A DNA stretch of 64,000 nucleotides from JAWLAT01 sp041395325 (GTDB taxonomy: Bacteria; Pseudomonadota; Gammaproteobacteria; Xanthomonadales; SZUA-5). The notes beneath the pieces were generated by a model. That model worked only from the letters and a program-made list of their open reading frames with translations, was not told where the DNA came from and did not search any database. The stretch is taken from positions 62,001 through 126,000 of the forward strand of contig JAWLAT010000003.1 of assembly GCA_041395325.1 (NCBI GenBank). The letters are read 5' to 3'. A program made the translations under genes and the position numbers. Positions 35,697 to 44,537 of this stretch are shown piece by piece (position 1 is the stretch's first letter; every line of letters starts with the position of its first letter).

Positions 35697-36881
35697 ATGC
35701 GGGCTGACCATGACGCCATCGTTGTCGGTGGTGGTGCCGCCGGACTGATGTGCGCCATCACGGCGGCCCGTCGCGGGCGTCGCGTCCTGGTGCTGGAACA
35801 CACCCAGCGCTGCGGCAAGAAGATCCTGATGTCCGGTGGCGGACGCTGCAACTTCACCAATCTGGGCACGACGCCGGCGCAGTTCCTGTCGGCCAACCCC
35901 CATTACTGCAAATCTGCACTGGCCCGCTATTCACCGCAGGATTTCCTGGCGCTGGTGCAGGCCCATCGGATCGGCTGGCACGAGAAGGAGCTGGGTCAGC
36001 TGTTCTGCAACGATTCCTCCAAGCAGATCGTGCAGATGCTGCTGAGTGAGTGCGCTCAGGCCGGCGTTGAAATCCGCACGGGCTGCGCGGTGGAGAAGGT
36101 CACTCATCGTGGCGACGACGGCTTTGTCCTGCACACCACAGCCGGGCAACTGCGCGCTGCGCATTTGGTGGTCGCCACCGGCGGCCTGTCGATCCCGAAG
36201 ATGGGAGCCACCGGCTGGGGTCACCAACTGGCACGTCAGTTCGGGCATCAGATCGTACCCACGAGGGCCGGATTGGTGCCGTTGACGCTCAGTGGCCGCC
36301 CGTTGGCGGAACTGGAGGGTCTGGCCGGCGTCGCCCTCCCGGTGGAAGCCCGTTGCGGCAAACAGGCCTTTGCCCACGATCTGCTGATTACCCATCGCGG
36401 CGTCAGCGGCCCGGCGATCCTGCAGATCTCCTCGTATTGGCAGCCCGGTCAGCCGCTGCATCTGGACTTGCGTCCGGGCCACGACGCGGCTGACGAGCTG
36501 CACGCAGCGCGGCAGCAACGGCCGGCCAGCGAACTGCGGACCCTGCTCAGTGAATGGTGGCCCAAGCGCTTCGCCCAGCGTCTGTGCGAGACGACACTGC
36601 CAAACCGACCGTTGCGCCAGTTCTCACCGACGGAACTGACTGAATTGGGACAGCGCCTGCAACACTGGCCTTTGATCGCCAGTGGCACCGAGGGCTATCG
36701 CACGGCCGAAGTGACCCTGGGCGGGGTGGATACCCGCGAACTGGATTCCAGCACGATGGGCTCCAAACGCCAGCCGGGTCTGTACTTCATCGGCGAAGTC
36801 GTCGACGTCACCGGCTGGCTGGGTGGCTACAACTTCCAGTGGGCCTGGGCCTCGGGCTACGCCGCCGGCAACGCCATCTGA
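35697..36881 (+). CDS. NAD(P)/FAD-dependent oxidoreductase, HI0933/BaiN family
   Basis: A flavoprotein of the YhiN/HI0933 family; substrates are mostly unknown. An N-terminal Rossmann dinucleotide motif (IVVGGGAAGLMCAITAARRGRRVLVLE) is followed by GKKILMSGGGRCNFTN, a family hallmark, and ATGGLSIPKMGATGWGHQLA. The C-terminal FAD-contacting part reads TLGGVDTRELDSSTMGSK and GLYFIGEVVDVTGWLGGYNFQWAWASG. Length 394 residues is typical. A -10-like TACAAT lies about 50 bases upstream. Confidence 0.92.
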   Translation: MRADHDAIVVGGGAAGLMCAITAARRGRRVLVLEHTQRCGKKILMSGGGRCNFTNLGTTPAQFLSANPHYCKSALARYSPQDFLALVQAHRIGWHEKELGQLFCNDSSKQIVQMLLSECAQAGVEIRTGCAVEKVTHRGDDGFVLHTTAGQLRAAHLVVATGGLSIPKMGATGWGHQLARQFGHQIVPTRAGLVPLTLSGRPLAELEGLAGVALPVEARCGKQAFAHDLLITHRGVSGPAILQISSYWQPGQPLHLDLRPGHDAADELHAARQQRPASELRTLLSEWWPKRFAQRLCETTLPNRPLRQFSPTELTELGQRLQHWPLIASGTEGYRTAEVTLGGVDTRELDSSTMGSKRQPGLYFIGEVVDVTGWLGGYNFQWAWASGYAAGNAI

Positions 36882-36894
36882 ATCCAATTCGCCT

Positions 36895-38301
36895 TCAGAT
36901 CACCCGCGAGTAACGCGGCTGAGCGGCCAGCACCTGCGATTTCTCATTGTGCAGATAGGCATCAAAACACATCGCGATCGAGCGCAGCAGGAAGCGCCCC
37001 CGTGGTGTCACCTGCAATCGCTTGCCGTCCATTTGCAGCAGACCGTCCGCTGCCAATGGCGCCAGACGGGCCAGTGAGGCGGCGAAATAGCGACCGAAAC
37101 GGATGCTGTAGCGGTCCTCGATGGCGCCGAATTCGACGTCACCCTGGCACATGATCGAGCTGATCACGCAGCGGCGCAGCCGATCGTCCGCGTCCATCCG
37201 CAGGCCGCGGTCGACGGCCAGTTCACCGCGGCCGATCGCGTCCTGATAGAGCGGCAAGGCCCGCAAGTTCTGCACGTAGAGATCACCGACTTCGCCGATC
37301 GAGCTCATGCCCAGACCGACCAGATCGCAATGGGCGTGAGTGCTGTAGCCCTGGAAGTTGCGCTGCAGGCCGCCGTGCTCCAGCGCCAATGACAGCTCGT
37401 CATCGGGCAGTGCGAAGTGATCCATGCCGATGTAACGATAGCCGGCCTCGGTCAGCCGGTTGACGATCAGCGCCAGCAGCTGCAGCTTGACTGCGGGACT
37501 GGGCAGATCCGCTTCGATGATTCGCTGTTGCGCCTTGAAGCGATCGGGCAGATGGGCGTAGCTGTAGGCGGCGATGCGGTCCGGGCGGGCACGGATCACA
37601 TGATCGAGCGTGCGCTCGAAGCCGGCCAAGGTCTGCTTGGGCAGGCCATAGATCAGATCGGTGTTGATCGAGCGAAAGCCGAACTGGCGGCCGGCTTCGA
37701 TCAGCTCCAGCGTGGCTTCCACGCCCTGTTGCCGGTTGACCGCCTTCTGCACCACCGGGTCGAAGTCCTGCACACCCAGGCTGATGCGGTTGAAGCCGAT
37801 CCGGCGCAGCTGTTCCAGCTCGGCCACATTGACCAGTCGCGGGTCGATCTCGATGCCGAACTCGCGTTCGTCTTCCGGCGCCAGACGGAAATGGCGGGCG
37901 ATGGTCTGCAACAAGCCTTCCAGCGTGGCGGTGCTGTAGAAGTTCGGGCTGCCGCCGCCCAGGTGCAGTTGCTCGACGCGACGGTCAACGTCGAAATGCT
38001 CACCCTGCAGGGCAATCTCCTGTTCCAGCAGCCGCAGATAGGCGCTGCCGCGGCTGGCATCGCGAGTGATCACCCGGTTGCAGCCGCAATAGAAGCAGGG
38101 ATTGGTGCAGAACGGCAGGTGCAGATAGAGCGACAGCGGCGCCGGCACCGGATCGCCATTGCTGGCCTCGATCTCGGCCAGGTAGCTGGACGCCGGCAGT
38201 CCGGGCTGGAACTGCGGCGCGGTCGGATAGGAGGTATAGCGCGGACCGGACTGGTCGTAGCGCCGGATCAGCTCAAGGTCGAAGTCGGCATGCGCGTTCA
38301 T
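36895..38301 (-). CDS. hemN: Oxygen-independent coproporphyrinogen III oxidase
   Basis: A radical-SAM enzyme that decarboxylates coproporphyrinogen III to protoporphyrinogen IX in haem synthesis when oxygen is low. The [4Fe-4S] motif is C65-x3-C69-x2-C72 with the extra Cys of HemN (FCTNPCFYCGCN). HLGGGSPNF, IEIDPRL, GVQDFDPVVQKAVNR and RPDRIAAYSYAHLP match genuine HemN rather than HemW, as does the 468-residue length and the N-terminal RRYDQSGPRYTSYPTAPQF. An ANR/FNR-like dyad lies upstream. The gene converges on the HI0933 gene with 13 bp between. Confidence 0.96.
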   Translation of the reverse strand: MNAHADFDLELIRRYDQSGPRYTSYPTAPQFQPGLPASSYLAEIEASNGDPVPAPLSLYLHLPFCTNPCFYCGCNRVITRDASRGSAYLRLLEQEIALQGEHFDVDRRVEQLHLGGGSPNFYSTATLEGLLQTIARHFRLAPEDEREFGIEIDPRLVNVAELEQLRRIGFNRISLGVQDFDPVVQKAVNRQQGVEATLELIEAGRQFGFRSINTDLIYGLPKQTLAGFERTLDHVIRARPDRIAAYSYAHLPDRFKAQQRIIEADLPSPAVKLQLLALIVNRLTEAGYRYIGMDHFALPDDELSLALEHGGLQRNFQGYSTHAHCDLVGLGMSSIGEVGDLYVQNLRALPLYQDAIGRGELAVDRGLRMDADDRLRRCVISSIMCQGDVEFGAIEDRYSIRFGRYFAASLARLAPLAADGLLQMDGKRLQVTPRGRFLLRSIAMCFDAYLHNEKSQVLAAQPRYSRVI

Positions 38302-38334
38302 GCGCTTAGGCTATGTGGCCATCGGTCCGGCGCA

Positions 38335-38348
38335 TTGATCGGCGTCAA
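38335..38348 (-). promoter_or_regulatory. ANR/FNR-like box upstream of hemN
   Basis: TTGATCGGCGTCAA differs from the FNR consensus TTGAT-N4-ATCAA at one position. Its centre is about 41 bp upstream of the hemN ATG, so activation from the standard -41.5 position would imply a nearly leaderless transcript; the site could instead act from another position. Confidence 0.5.
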
Positions 38349-38399
38349 CTGAGCGCTGGCCCGGAGAATCGCCGGGGTGACCACGGCCACGCGAGTTGA

Positions 38400-38921
38400 T
38401 CAGCCGAGAGTGATGCCCAGCAGCGGCAGCAGCAGAAACAGACCGCCAGCCAGCAGCCCGGCGGCCACGCCGGCCAGCGCGTCGTCGATCATCGTGCCCA
38501 GACCACCGGGCAAGCGGCGGTCCACCACTCCGATGGGCCAAGGCTTGGCGATGTCGAACAGGCGGAAACAGGCCAGCCCCAGCGCACACTCGAGCCACCA
38601 GGGCTGTGGCCCGGCCAGCAGTGCGGCCAGCACCAGCGTGGTCCATTGCCCGATGACCTCATCCCAGACGATCCAGCCCGGGTCATGCTGGCCGCTGCGT
38701 GCCTCGACCTGATTGGCCGCGACCACGCCCAACGCCAAGGCGGCCAGCAGCAACAGGCCCTGCCAGCCCAGCGCCAGTTCACGCAACCAGAACCAGAACG
38801 GCAAGGCGGCGATGGAACCGAAGGTGCCCGGCGCCCAGGGCGACAACCCGACGCCACCGGCCGTGGCAATCCAGGCCCAGGGCTGACGCATCAAGCCGGC
38901 AGGAGCGCGACCGCGAGCCAT
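38400..38921 (-). CDS. pgpA: Phosphatidylglycerophosphatase A
   Basis: Inner-membrane phosphatase that makes phosphatidylglycerol from its phosphate. Motifs: GLSPWAPGTFGSIAALP near the N-terminus, DPGWIVWDEVIGQW with catalytic acidic residues, FRLFDIAKPWPIGVVDRRLPGGLGTMIDD, and several hydrophobic helices. It has 173 residues. The ATG at 38921 overlaps the thiL stop (TGATG), so it ends the ribH-nusB-thiL-pgpA unit. Confidence 0.94.
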   Translation of the reverse strand: MARGRAPAGLMRQPWAWIATAGGVGLSPWAPGTFGSIAALPFWFWLRELALGWQGLLLLAALALGVVAANQVEARSGQHDPGWIVWDEVIGQWTTLVLAALLAGPQPWWLECALGLACFRLFDIAKPWPIGVVDRRLPGGLGTMIDDALAGVAAGLLAGGLFLLLPLLGITLG

Positions 38922-39892
38922 CAGAAGTGCCGCCAGCCGGTGGCCGGTGGCTCCTGCACGATCCCGTTCTGCAGCAGTCGAATGCCGGAATCTGGTGTCA
39001 GGCGGCCAATCCGCGTGATGGGGGTTTCGGCGGTGGCCGCAGCAGCGGCGATCGCCTCACGATCGGCCGGCGCTGCCGTGAACAGGAGTTCGTAGTCATC
39101 GCCCCCAGCCAGCTGCCATTGCCGCCGCTGCGCCAGACTTGGCGCTGCCAGATGCAGTTCGCTGGTCTCCGGCAGGCTTTCCAGTGCGAGTTCTGCGCCC
39201 AGACCACCGCTGGCGGTCAGCAGATGCTGCAGATCGGCAAGCAGCCCATCGGAGACATCGATGGCCGCGCGCGCCACCCCTGCCAAGGCTTGCCCCAACG
39301 CGACCCGTGGCTGCGGCCGGTCCAGTCGCCGCAGCAGGTGGGTGCGTGCATTCGCGTCCGCCAATGCGAGATCACCTCGGCGCAGCGCCAGTCCGGCGGC
39401 CGCTTCGCCGCAGCAACCGCTGAGATAGAGATCATCGCCGGCCTGCGCTGCCGAACGCAGCAGCGGTTGCGGCGCCGACTGGCCGAGCAGCGTGACGCTG
39501 ATCGAACAGGGGCCACGCGTGGTGTCGCCGCCGATCAGCTGCACGCCATGACTGGTGGCCAGGGACTGCCATCCAGCCATGAAGGCCTCGACAAAACCCG
39601 GCTCGATCTGCGGCAGGCTCAGCGACAGCAAGGCCCAACGCGGCTGCGCGCCCATCGCGGCCAGATCCGACAGATTGACCGCCAGGGACTTCCAGCCGAT
39701 GTCGGCCGGGTCGGTTCCGGGAAAGAAATGGACGCCTTCGTTGAGCGTGTCCAGCGCAACGGCCAGCACCCCGTGGCTGCGCAGCAGGGCGGCATCGTCG
39801 CCGATGCCCAGCAGTGTGTCGGGGTCGGCGGGTGCGGACTGCAGCCGTCGCTGCAGCGCGTGAATCAGGGCGAATTCGGCCAGCTCGGCCAT
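38921..39892 (-). CDS. thiL: Thiamine-monophosphate kinase
   Basis: Phosphorylates thiamine monophosphate to the diphosphate cofactor, in the cytoplasm. It belongs to the PurM/ThiL fold: LLGIGDDAALL near residue 27, VALDTLNEGVHFFPGTDPADIGWKSLAVNLSDLAAMGA with the Mg-binding acidic residues, LIGGDTTRG and AIDVSDGLLADLQHLL. The ATG at 39892 gives the usual N-terminus (MAELAEFALI); the extension to 40042 overlaps nusB and is rejected. It is 323 residues long and lies 22 bp after nusB. Confidence 0.94.
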   Translation of the reverse strand: MAELAEFALIHALQRRLQSAPADPDTLLGIGDDAALLRSHGVLAVALDTLNEGVHFFPGTDPADIGWKSLAVNLSDLAAMGAQPRWALLSLSLPQIEPGFVEAFMAGWQSLATSHGVQLIGGDTTRGPCSISVTLLGQSAPQPLLRSAAQAGDDLYLSGCCGEAAAGLALRRGDLALADANARTHLLRRLDRPQPRVALGQALAGVARAAIDVSDGLLADLQHLLTASGGLGAELALESLPETSELHLAAPSLAQRRQWQLAGGDDYELLFTAAPADREAIAAAAATAETPITRIGRLTPDSGIRLLQNGIVQEPPATGWRHF

Positions 39893-39914
39893 GCGGGCAG
39901 GTCGCAGGCGCGGC

Positions 39915-40370
39915 TCAGCCGCCCTTGCGACCCTCCTGCCATTCCGCCTCGCGCCAGCGTGCAGCGAACTTGTCCAGCACGCCATTGACGTAGCTGGCTC
40001 CGCCTTCGCTGCCGAAGTCGTGAGCCAGCTCAACGGCTTCATTGAGGATCACCTTGAACGGCACATCGAGCCGATGGCAGAGCTCGAAGGCCGCCAGACG
40101 CAGACTGGCCCGCTCGATCGCATCGACCTGCGCCATCGGCCGGTCGAGGTACTCGGCCAGGGCCTCGTCGAGCGTCTCCTGATGCTGCTCAACGCCCAGC
40201 AACAGGGCCTCGAAATAGTCGCGATCGACGATGCCCATGTCCTGCTCTTCTTCGAACTGAGCCAGGATCTTGCGCATCGATTGATCGTTGATCTGCCATT
40301 GGTAGATGGCCTGCAGGGCCCGGCGGCGGGCACGGGCTCTCGGTGCGAAAGGACTGCGGGGCTTAGCCAT
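39915..40370 (-). CDS. nusB: Transcription antitermination factor NusB
   Basis: An all-helical RNA-binding protein that, with NusE, supports rRNA antitermination. It begins with the Arg-rich FAPRARARRRALQAIYQWQ and contains YFEALLLGVEQHQETLDEAL, ERASLRLAAFELCHRLDVPFKVILNEAVELAHDFG and SYVNGVLDKFAAR, all characteristic. Length 151 residues. It overlaps the ribH stop by eight bases, in the conserved ribH-nusB order. Confidence 0.96.
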   Translation of the reverse strand: MAKPRSPFAPRARARRRALQAIYQWQINDQSMRKILAQFEEEQDMGIVDRDYFEALLLGVEQHQETLDEALAEYLDRPMAQVDAIERASLRLAAFELCHRLDVPFKVILNEAVELAHDFGSEGGASYVNGVLDKFAARWREAEWQEGRKGG

Positions 40371-40845
40371 CGTCGCGCCCCTGCTGCAGCTGTCGGCCCA
40401 GATCGATCTGTTCCAGCAGGGCGATCGCGGCTTCGGCGCCCTTGTTGCCGGCCTTGCTGCCGGCGCGCTCGAAGGCCTGGTCCAGGCTGTCGACGGTCAG
40501 CACACCGAAGGCGATCGGCACACCGCTGTCCAGGCTGACCCGCAACAGACCGTTGCTGGCGGCGTTGCAGACGTGCTCGTAGTGGGTCGTGGCGCCGCGG
40601 ATCACGCAGCCCAGCGCGACCACACCGACATGCTCACTGCGCGCCAGCAGCTGCTGGCAGCTCAACGGCAGCTCATAGGCGCCGGGGCAACGCAGCAGAT
40701 CCACATCATCGGCCCTGACGCCATGTCGGCGCAGCGCGTCGCGGGCGCCCGCGATCAGCGGTTCGACCACCAGCTCGTTGAAGCGGGCCGCGACGATGGC
40801 GATGCGCCCGTTGGGGGCACGCAGATGGCCTTCGTATTCGGACAT
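40363..40845 (-). CDS. ribH: 6,7-dimethyl-8-ribityllumazine synthase
   Basis: Penultimate enzyme of riboflavin synthesis, condensing the aminouracil with dihydroxybutanone phosphate; forms icosahedral or pentameric assemblies. Motifs: RIAIVAARFNELVVEPLIAGA, RCPGAYELPLSCQQLL, VVALGCVIRGATTHYEHVCN and FGVLTVDSLDQAFERAGSKAGNKGAEAA. The ATG at 40845 is the start; 160 residues. It heads the ribH-nusB-thiL-pgpA unit; ribA/B/E are not in this window. Confidence 0.96.
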   Translation of the reverse strand: MSEYEGHLRAPNGRIAIVAARFNELVVEPLIAGARDALRRHGVRADDVDLLRCPGAYELPLSCQQLLARSEHVGVVALGCVIRGATTHYEHVCNAASNGLLRVSLDSGVPIAFGVLTVDSLDQAFERAGSKAGNKGAEAAIALLEQIDLGRQLQQGRDDG

Positions 40846-40914
40846 CGATGAGCGCTCGGCTGAATTCGGGGAGCCGTACAGTCTAACAGGCTGTTCCGGG
40901 CCCGACCCAGGCGT

Positions 40915-41883
40915 TCAGGCCGCCTGCCAGGGCAGTCGGCTCAGATCGACGTTGCCGCCGGAGAAGATCACGCCGACGCGCTGGCCGGCGAAGGTCTGCG
41001 GGTATTTCAGCAGCACCGCCACCGCAGTGGCGCAGGACAGCTCGATGACGATCTTCATGCGCTCCCACACCAGTCGCATCGCCTCGGCGGCCTCGGCATC
41101 GCTGACCGTCAGCACCTGCGCCCGGTGCTGCTGCAGGACGCGGAAATTCAGCTCGCCCAGATTGGCGCGCAGGCCGTCGCAAGCCGTCTGCGGGCTGGAC
41201 CAGGGCCGCAGCTCGCCGGCTTGCAGGGATTCCTGCGCATCGGCGGCGCCACTGGGCTCGGCGCCATAGATCTGCGCGCCGGGGCAGAGCGCGCCCAGGG
41301 CGATGGCGGCACCGGCCAGCAGTCCGCCGCCGCTGACGGGCGTCACCAGCGCATCCAGTCGACCAACCTCGCGGATCAGCTCCAGACTGGCGGTGCCCTG
41401 GCCGGCAATGATGCGGGCATCGGCATAGGGATGAATCAGGCTGGCACCGGTCTCGGCCGCGATGCGGGCGCAGGTGGCTTCACGGGCAGCGAGATTGGGC
41501 TCGCACAGCACGGCCCGCCCGCCATAGGCCTGCACGGCGGCCAATTTCGGCGCCACCGTATCTGACGGCATCACGATGTGCGCCGGGATGCCGCGGGTGC
41601 GGGCTGCCAGCGCCAGGGCCTGACCATGATTGCCGGAGGAATGCGTCACCACGCCACGGCTGGCGATGGCCTCATCCAGCGACCAGACCGCATTGCAGGC
41701 ACCACGAAACTTGAAGGCGCCGACGCGCTGGAAATTCTCGGCCTTGAAATGCAGCTCGGCCCCGACCAGCGCCTCCAGCGATCGGTTGCGCAGCACCGGC
41801 GTGCGATGGGCGTGGGGGGCGATGCGTTCGGCGGCGCGCCACAGATCGTCGATGCCGGGCAGTGCGGATTCGGTCGGCTTCAC
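40915..41883 (-). CDS. Threonine/serine dehydratase family PLP enzyme
   Basis: A fold-type II PLP enzyme, probably a catabolic threonine or serine dehydratase or a serine racemase. The PLP lysine is in GAFKFRGACNA near residue 58; SSGNHGQALA and PVSGGGLLAG bind the cofactor. At 322 residues it lacks ACT-like regulatory domains, unlike the ilvA product in this window, so it is not feedback-regulated in the same way. GTG at 41883 directly follows the xerC stop (TGA-GTG), so it is the last gene of the lptM-dapF-DUF484-xerC unit. Substrate is not determined. Confidence 0.85.
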   Translation of the reverse strand: MKPTESALPGIDDLWRAAERIAPHAHRTPVLRNRSLEALVGAELHFKAENFQRVGAFKFRGACNAVWSLDEAIASRGVVTHSSGNHGQALALAARTRGIPAHIVMPSDTVAPKLAAVQAYGGRAVLCEPNLAAREATCARIAAETGASLIHPYADARIIAGQGTASLELIREVGRLDALVTPVSGGGLLAGAAIALGALCPGAQIYGAEPSGAADAQESLQAGELRPWSSPQTACDGLRANLGELNFRVLQQHRAQVLTVSDAEAAEAMRLVWERMKIVIELSCATAVAVLLKYPQTFAGQRVGVIFSGGNVDLSRLPWQAA

Positions 41884-42810
41884 TCATTTCCTCCGGGCGC
41901 GGGGGTGGGCCTGATCGTAGACCTGGGCCAGATGCTGGAAATCCAGGTGGGTATAGACCTGCGTGGTGGCGATGTCGGCGTGACCCAGCAACTCCTGCAC
42001 GGCGCGCAGATCGCCGCTGGACTCGAGCAGATGGGAGGCGAAACTGTGCCGTAACAGATGTGGGTGCACGCGCTGCCACAGGCCTTGCCGCTGCGCCCAG
42101 TGCCGCAATCGCAGCTGGATGGCGCGTACGCCCAGCCGACCGCCACCGCGGCTGGAGCAGAACACCGGGCCCTGCGGGTCGGCGGCTTGTGTACGCAAGA
42201 CCTGCAGCGCCTGCCGGGCCTTGCTGCCCACCGGGACGATGCGCGTCTTGCTGCCCTTGCCGAGCACTCGCACCGAGGCGTCATCCAGATTCAGGTCCGG
42301 CCAATCCAGCGCGGCCAGCTCGGACAGGCGCAGGCCAGAGGAATAGAACAGCTCCAGCAGCGCGCGGTCGCGCACACTCAGCGCTTCGTCGTCGGGAATC
42401 TCCAGCAGGCGTGTCACCGCATCGCCGTCGAGCACCCCGGGCAGCTTGCGCGCGCCCTTGGGCGCCTTCAGTCCGGCCGCGGGATTGGCCTGCTGTCCAT
42501 CGCCACGTCGACGCAGATAGCGATAGAAGCTGCGCAGTGCCGACAGCTGCTGCGCCAGCGAGCGCGGCGCCAGACCCTGCCGATGGCCGGCGGCAACGGC
42601 CTGGCGCAGTGCCTGCGCATCGAGGCTGCGCCAGTCCGGCTGTTGGTCTGGCCAGACGATGGCCGCAACGGCGACCAGCTGCCGCTGATAGGCCTGCAGG
42701 GTGCGCGGCGAGAGCCGGCGCTCGACCCGCAGATGTTCGAGGAAGTCGGCGACCAGGCGATCTGTCGCTGGGGCTGAGTCAGCCGGGCTGACCATCGCCT
42801 GCCGCTGCAT
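41884..42810 (-). CDS. xerC: Site-specific tyrosine recombinase XerC
   Basis: Acts with XerD at dif to resolve chromosome dimers. The N-terminal core-binding domain (VADFLEHLRVERRLSPRTLQAYQRQL) is followed by the catalytic domain: Arg in YSSGLRLSELAALDW, H-x-x-R in HPHLLRHSFASHLLE, His in ELLGHADIATTQ and the Tyr in VYTHLDF. Length 308 residues from 42810; an ATG at 42792 is an alternative. It overlaps the DUF484 gene and lies in the dapF-DUF484-xerC order conserved in gammaproteobacteria, which favours XerC over XerD. Confidence 0.93.
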   Translation of the reverse strand: MQRQAMVSPADSAPATDRLVADFLEHLRVERRLSPRTLQAYQRQLVAVAAIVWPDQQPDWRSLDAQALRQAVAAGHRQGLAPRSLAQQLSALRSFYRYLRRRGDGQQANPAAGLKAPKGARKLPGVLDGDAVTRLLEIPDDEALSVRDRALLELFYSSGLRLSELAALDWPDLNLDDASVRVLGKGSKTRIVPVGSKARQALQVLRTQAADPQGPVFCSSRGGGRLGVRAIQLRLRHWAQRQGLWQRVHPHLLRHSFASHLLESSGDLRAVQELLGHADIATTQVYTHLDFQHLAQVYDQAHPRARRK

Positions 42811-43480
42811 CGCGGGCCTGGCGGGCCCAATGCGCCAGCGCGGTGCCGATCAGCTCGCCCATGCGATCGAGCAGATCGGTGCCCATGCCGGGGTGAAAGC
42901 GATCGGCGTCACTGCTGCCAATGCCGAGCAGACCAATGTTGCCCAGTGGCAACAGCGCGGCCGAGGCGATGCCTGGCGCCGCCTCGCCAAACAGCCGTTG
43001 CAGCTGTTCGCGGCGCAAGCGACCGCAGGCTGCCCGGCCACTGCCGCGGACCTCGTCAAAGATGGGCAGCGACGGATCGTCGGCACGCACGCTCAACAAC
43101 CACGGCGCCGGCGGCAACGCCGGTGTGTCGATCAAAAGCAACCGCATCTCCTCGGCGCGGAAATCCTCGGCCAGCGAGGCCGTCACGGCCAGCACGCCGC
43201 CGGCCCAGTCACGAATGCGCAACAGGCGTAGCGCCAGCAGGTGCAGGCGCCGCAACACTGCTTCATTGTCCTGCGCCACGGCGATCAGTTCGGCCAATCG
43301 GTGTTCCAGCGCGCGGTTGCGATCACGCAGCACCTCAATCTGATAGCTGGCCAGCTGAGTCGTGCCGCCTTCAGCACGTGGCGCCTGCAGCAGCAGCGCC
43401 AGATCCGGGTGCTCACTGAGGAAATCGGGGTGCTGCCGCAGATAGTCGGCGACGTCGGCGCCCTGAAGTGTCGTGCTCAT
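42779..43480 (-). CDS. DUF484 family protein
   Basis: A GAF-like cytoplasmic protein of unknown function found between dapF and xerC in many gammaproteobacteria. The 233-residue protein begins VADYLRQHPDFLSEHPDLALLL, continues with a coiled coil (YQIEVLRDRNRALEHRLAELIAVA) and a GAF-like domain (ASAALLPLGNIGLLGIGSSDADRFHPGMGTDLLDRMGELI). The ATG at 43480 overlaps the dapF stop by four bases. The longer frame to 43603 is a shadow of dapF. Confidence 0.9.
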   Translation of the reverse strand: MSTTLQGADVADYLRQHPDFLSEHPDLALLLQAPRAEGGTTQLASYQIEVLRDRNRALEHRLAELIAVAQDNEAVLRRLHLLALRLLRIRDWAGGVLAVTASLAEDFRAEEMRLLLIDTPALPPAPWLLSVRADDPSLPIFDEVRGSGRAACGRLRREQLQRLFGEAAPGIASAALLPLGNIGLLGIGSSDADRFHPGMGTDLLDRMGELIGTALAHWARQARDAAAGDGQPG

Positions 43481-44301
43481 CGGTCGAAGTGTCCCTGGTA
43501 GACCCAGCGGGCCGGTCCCTGCAGCCAGACGGGATGGTCCGGTCCAGGCCAGCGGACCGTCAGTGTGCCGCCCGGCAGGGTCAGTTGCACCGGCGCCTCG
43601 CACAGACCCCAGCCCAGCAGCGCGATGGCCGCGGCGCAGGCACCGCTGCCGCAGGCGAGCGTTTCACCCGCACCGCGTTCATGCACCCGCAGCTGTGCGC
43701 GCTGACGATCCTGCACCGCGACCACGCCGACGTTGCAGCCCTGTGGAAAATGTTCGAGGTCGCCTTGCAACACGGCCGCCAGTTCGGCCAGCGGTGCCCG
43801 CGCCACGTCGTCGACCTGCAGCACCACGTGCGGATTGCCCAGCGACAGCAGACAGGCACGGTAACTGTGACCAAGCAGATTCAAGCGGCCCTCGGTGCGG
43901 TCGATCTGCCAGGTCGTGGGCAGCGAACTGGCCGCGAAGTTCGGCACGCCCAGGCTGACCGATGGCCGCAAGGCTTCGCTGGCATCGACCCGCACCAGTC
44001 CACCCGGCGATTCCATGTCGAATTGCGCCGGCAGGCCATAACGGCGCCGCAGGTACAGCGCGATGCAGCGGGCGCCATTGCCACATTGGCCGGCGACCGA
44101 GCCATCGCTGTTGAGAATGCGATAGGCGAAACGGGTCTGCTGGCCAGCTTCGAGCAACAGGATCTGATCGGCGCCGATGCCGCGCCGCCGGTCGCTCAGT
44201 CGACGGGCGAGGTCCGCGTCTATATCGCCGGGCTGATCCAGCGTATCAAGCAACACGAAGTCATTGCCGGCGCCCTCCAGCTTGGTGAAGGCCAGGCTCA
44301 T
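43477..44301 (-). CDS. dapF: Diaminopimelate epimerase
   Basis: Interconverts LL- and meso-diaminopimelate for lysine and peptidoglycan synthesis, without cofactor, using two cysteines. Cys73 lies in NSDGSVAGQCGNGARC and the second in TLACGSGACAA. The N-terminus LAFTKLEGAGNDFVLLD and RRGIGADQILLL are diagnostic. 274 residues; the ATG at 44301 overlaps the lptM stop (ATGA). The frame continuing to 44526 is rejected. Confidence 0.96.
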   Translation of the reverse strand: MSLAFTKLEGAGNDFVLLDTLDQPGDIDADLARRLSDRRRGIGADQILLLEAGQQTRFAYRILNSDGSVAGQCGNGARCIALYLRRRYGLPAQFDMESPGGLVRVDASEALRPSVSLGVPNFAASSLPTTWQIDRTEGRLNLLGHSYRACLLSLGNPHVVLQVDDVARAPLAELAAVLQGDLEHFPQGCNVGVVAVQDRQRAQLRVHERGAGETLACGSGACAAAIALLGWGLCEAPVQLTLPGGTLTVRWPGPDHPVWLQGPARWVYQGHFDR

Positions 44302-44432
44302 TCGAGGTGCGCGCTGCCTGCTGAATCCGGCAATTTCAGCGGACCCTTGTTGCCACAGCCGGCGAGGGCCAGGCACAGCGACAGCAGACAGAGCAGCGCC
44401 AGGACGCGCGCCTGGGAAGGATTGTTGGCCAT
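44298..44432 (-). CDS. lptM: LPS translocon maturation chaperone-like lipoprotein (LptM/YifL family)
   Basis: A 44-residue lipoprotein: MANNPSQARVLALLCLLSLC is a signal peptide ending in the lipobox L-A-G-C, followed by the family hallmark GCGNKGPLKLP. In E. coli LptM assists oxidative maturation of LptD in the outer membrane. The TGA overlaps the dapF ATG by four bases, and the gene order lptM-dapF matches yifL-dapF. The ATG at 44432 gives exactly one N-terminal basic segment and hydrophobic core. Confidence 0.88.
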   Translation of the reverse strand: MANNPSQARVLALLCLLSLCLALAGCGNKGPLKLPDSAGSAHLE

Positions 44433-44537
44433 CGACGAATCCGCGGTGACGAGGCCCCGATTCTCGCCGATCGCCGGGATGGCGGCCAGCTTGGGCGCGC
44501 GCCGGTCGTCGCGGACCGGCGCGCAACGCCAGAGCGG

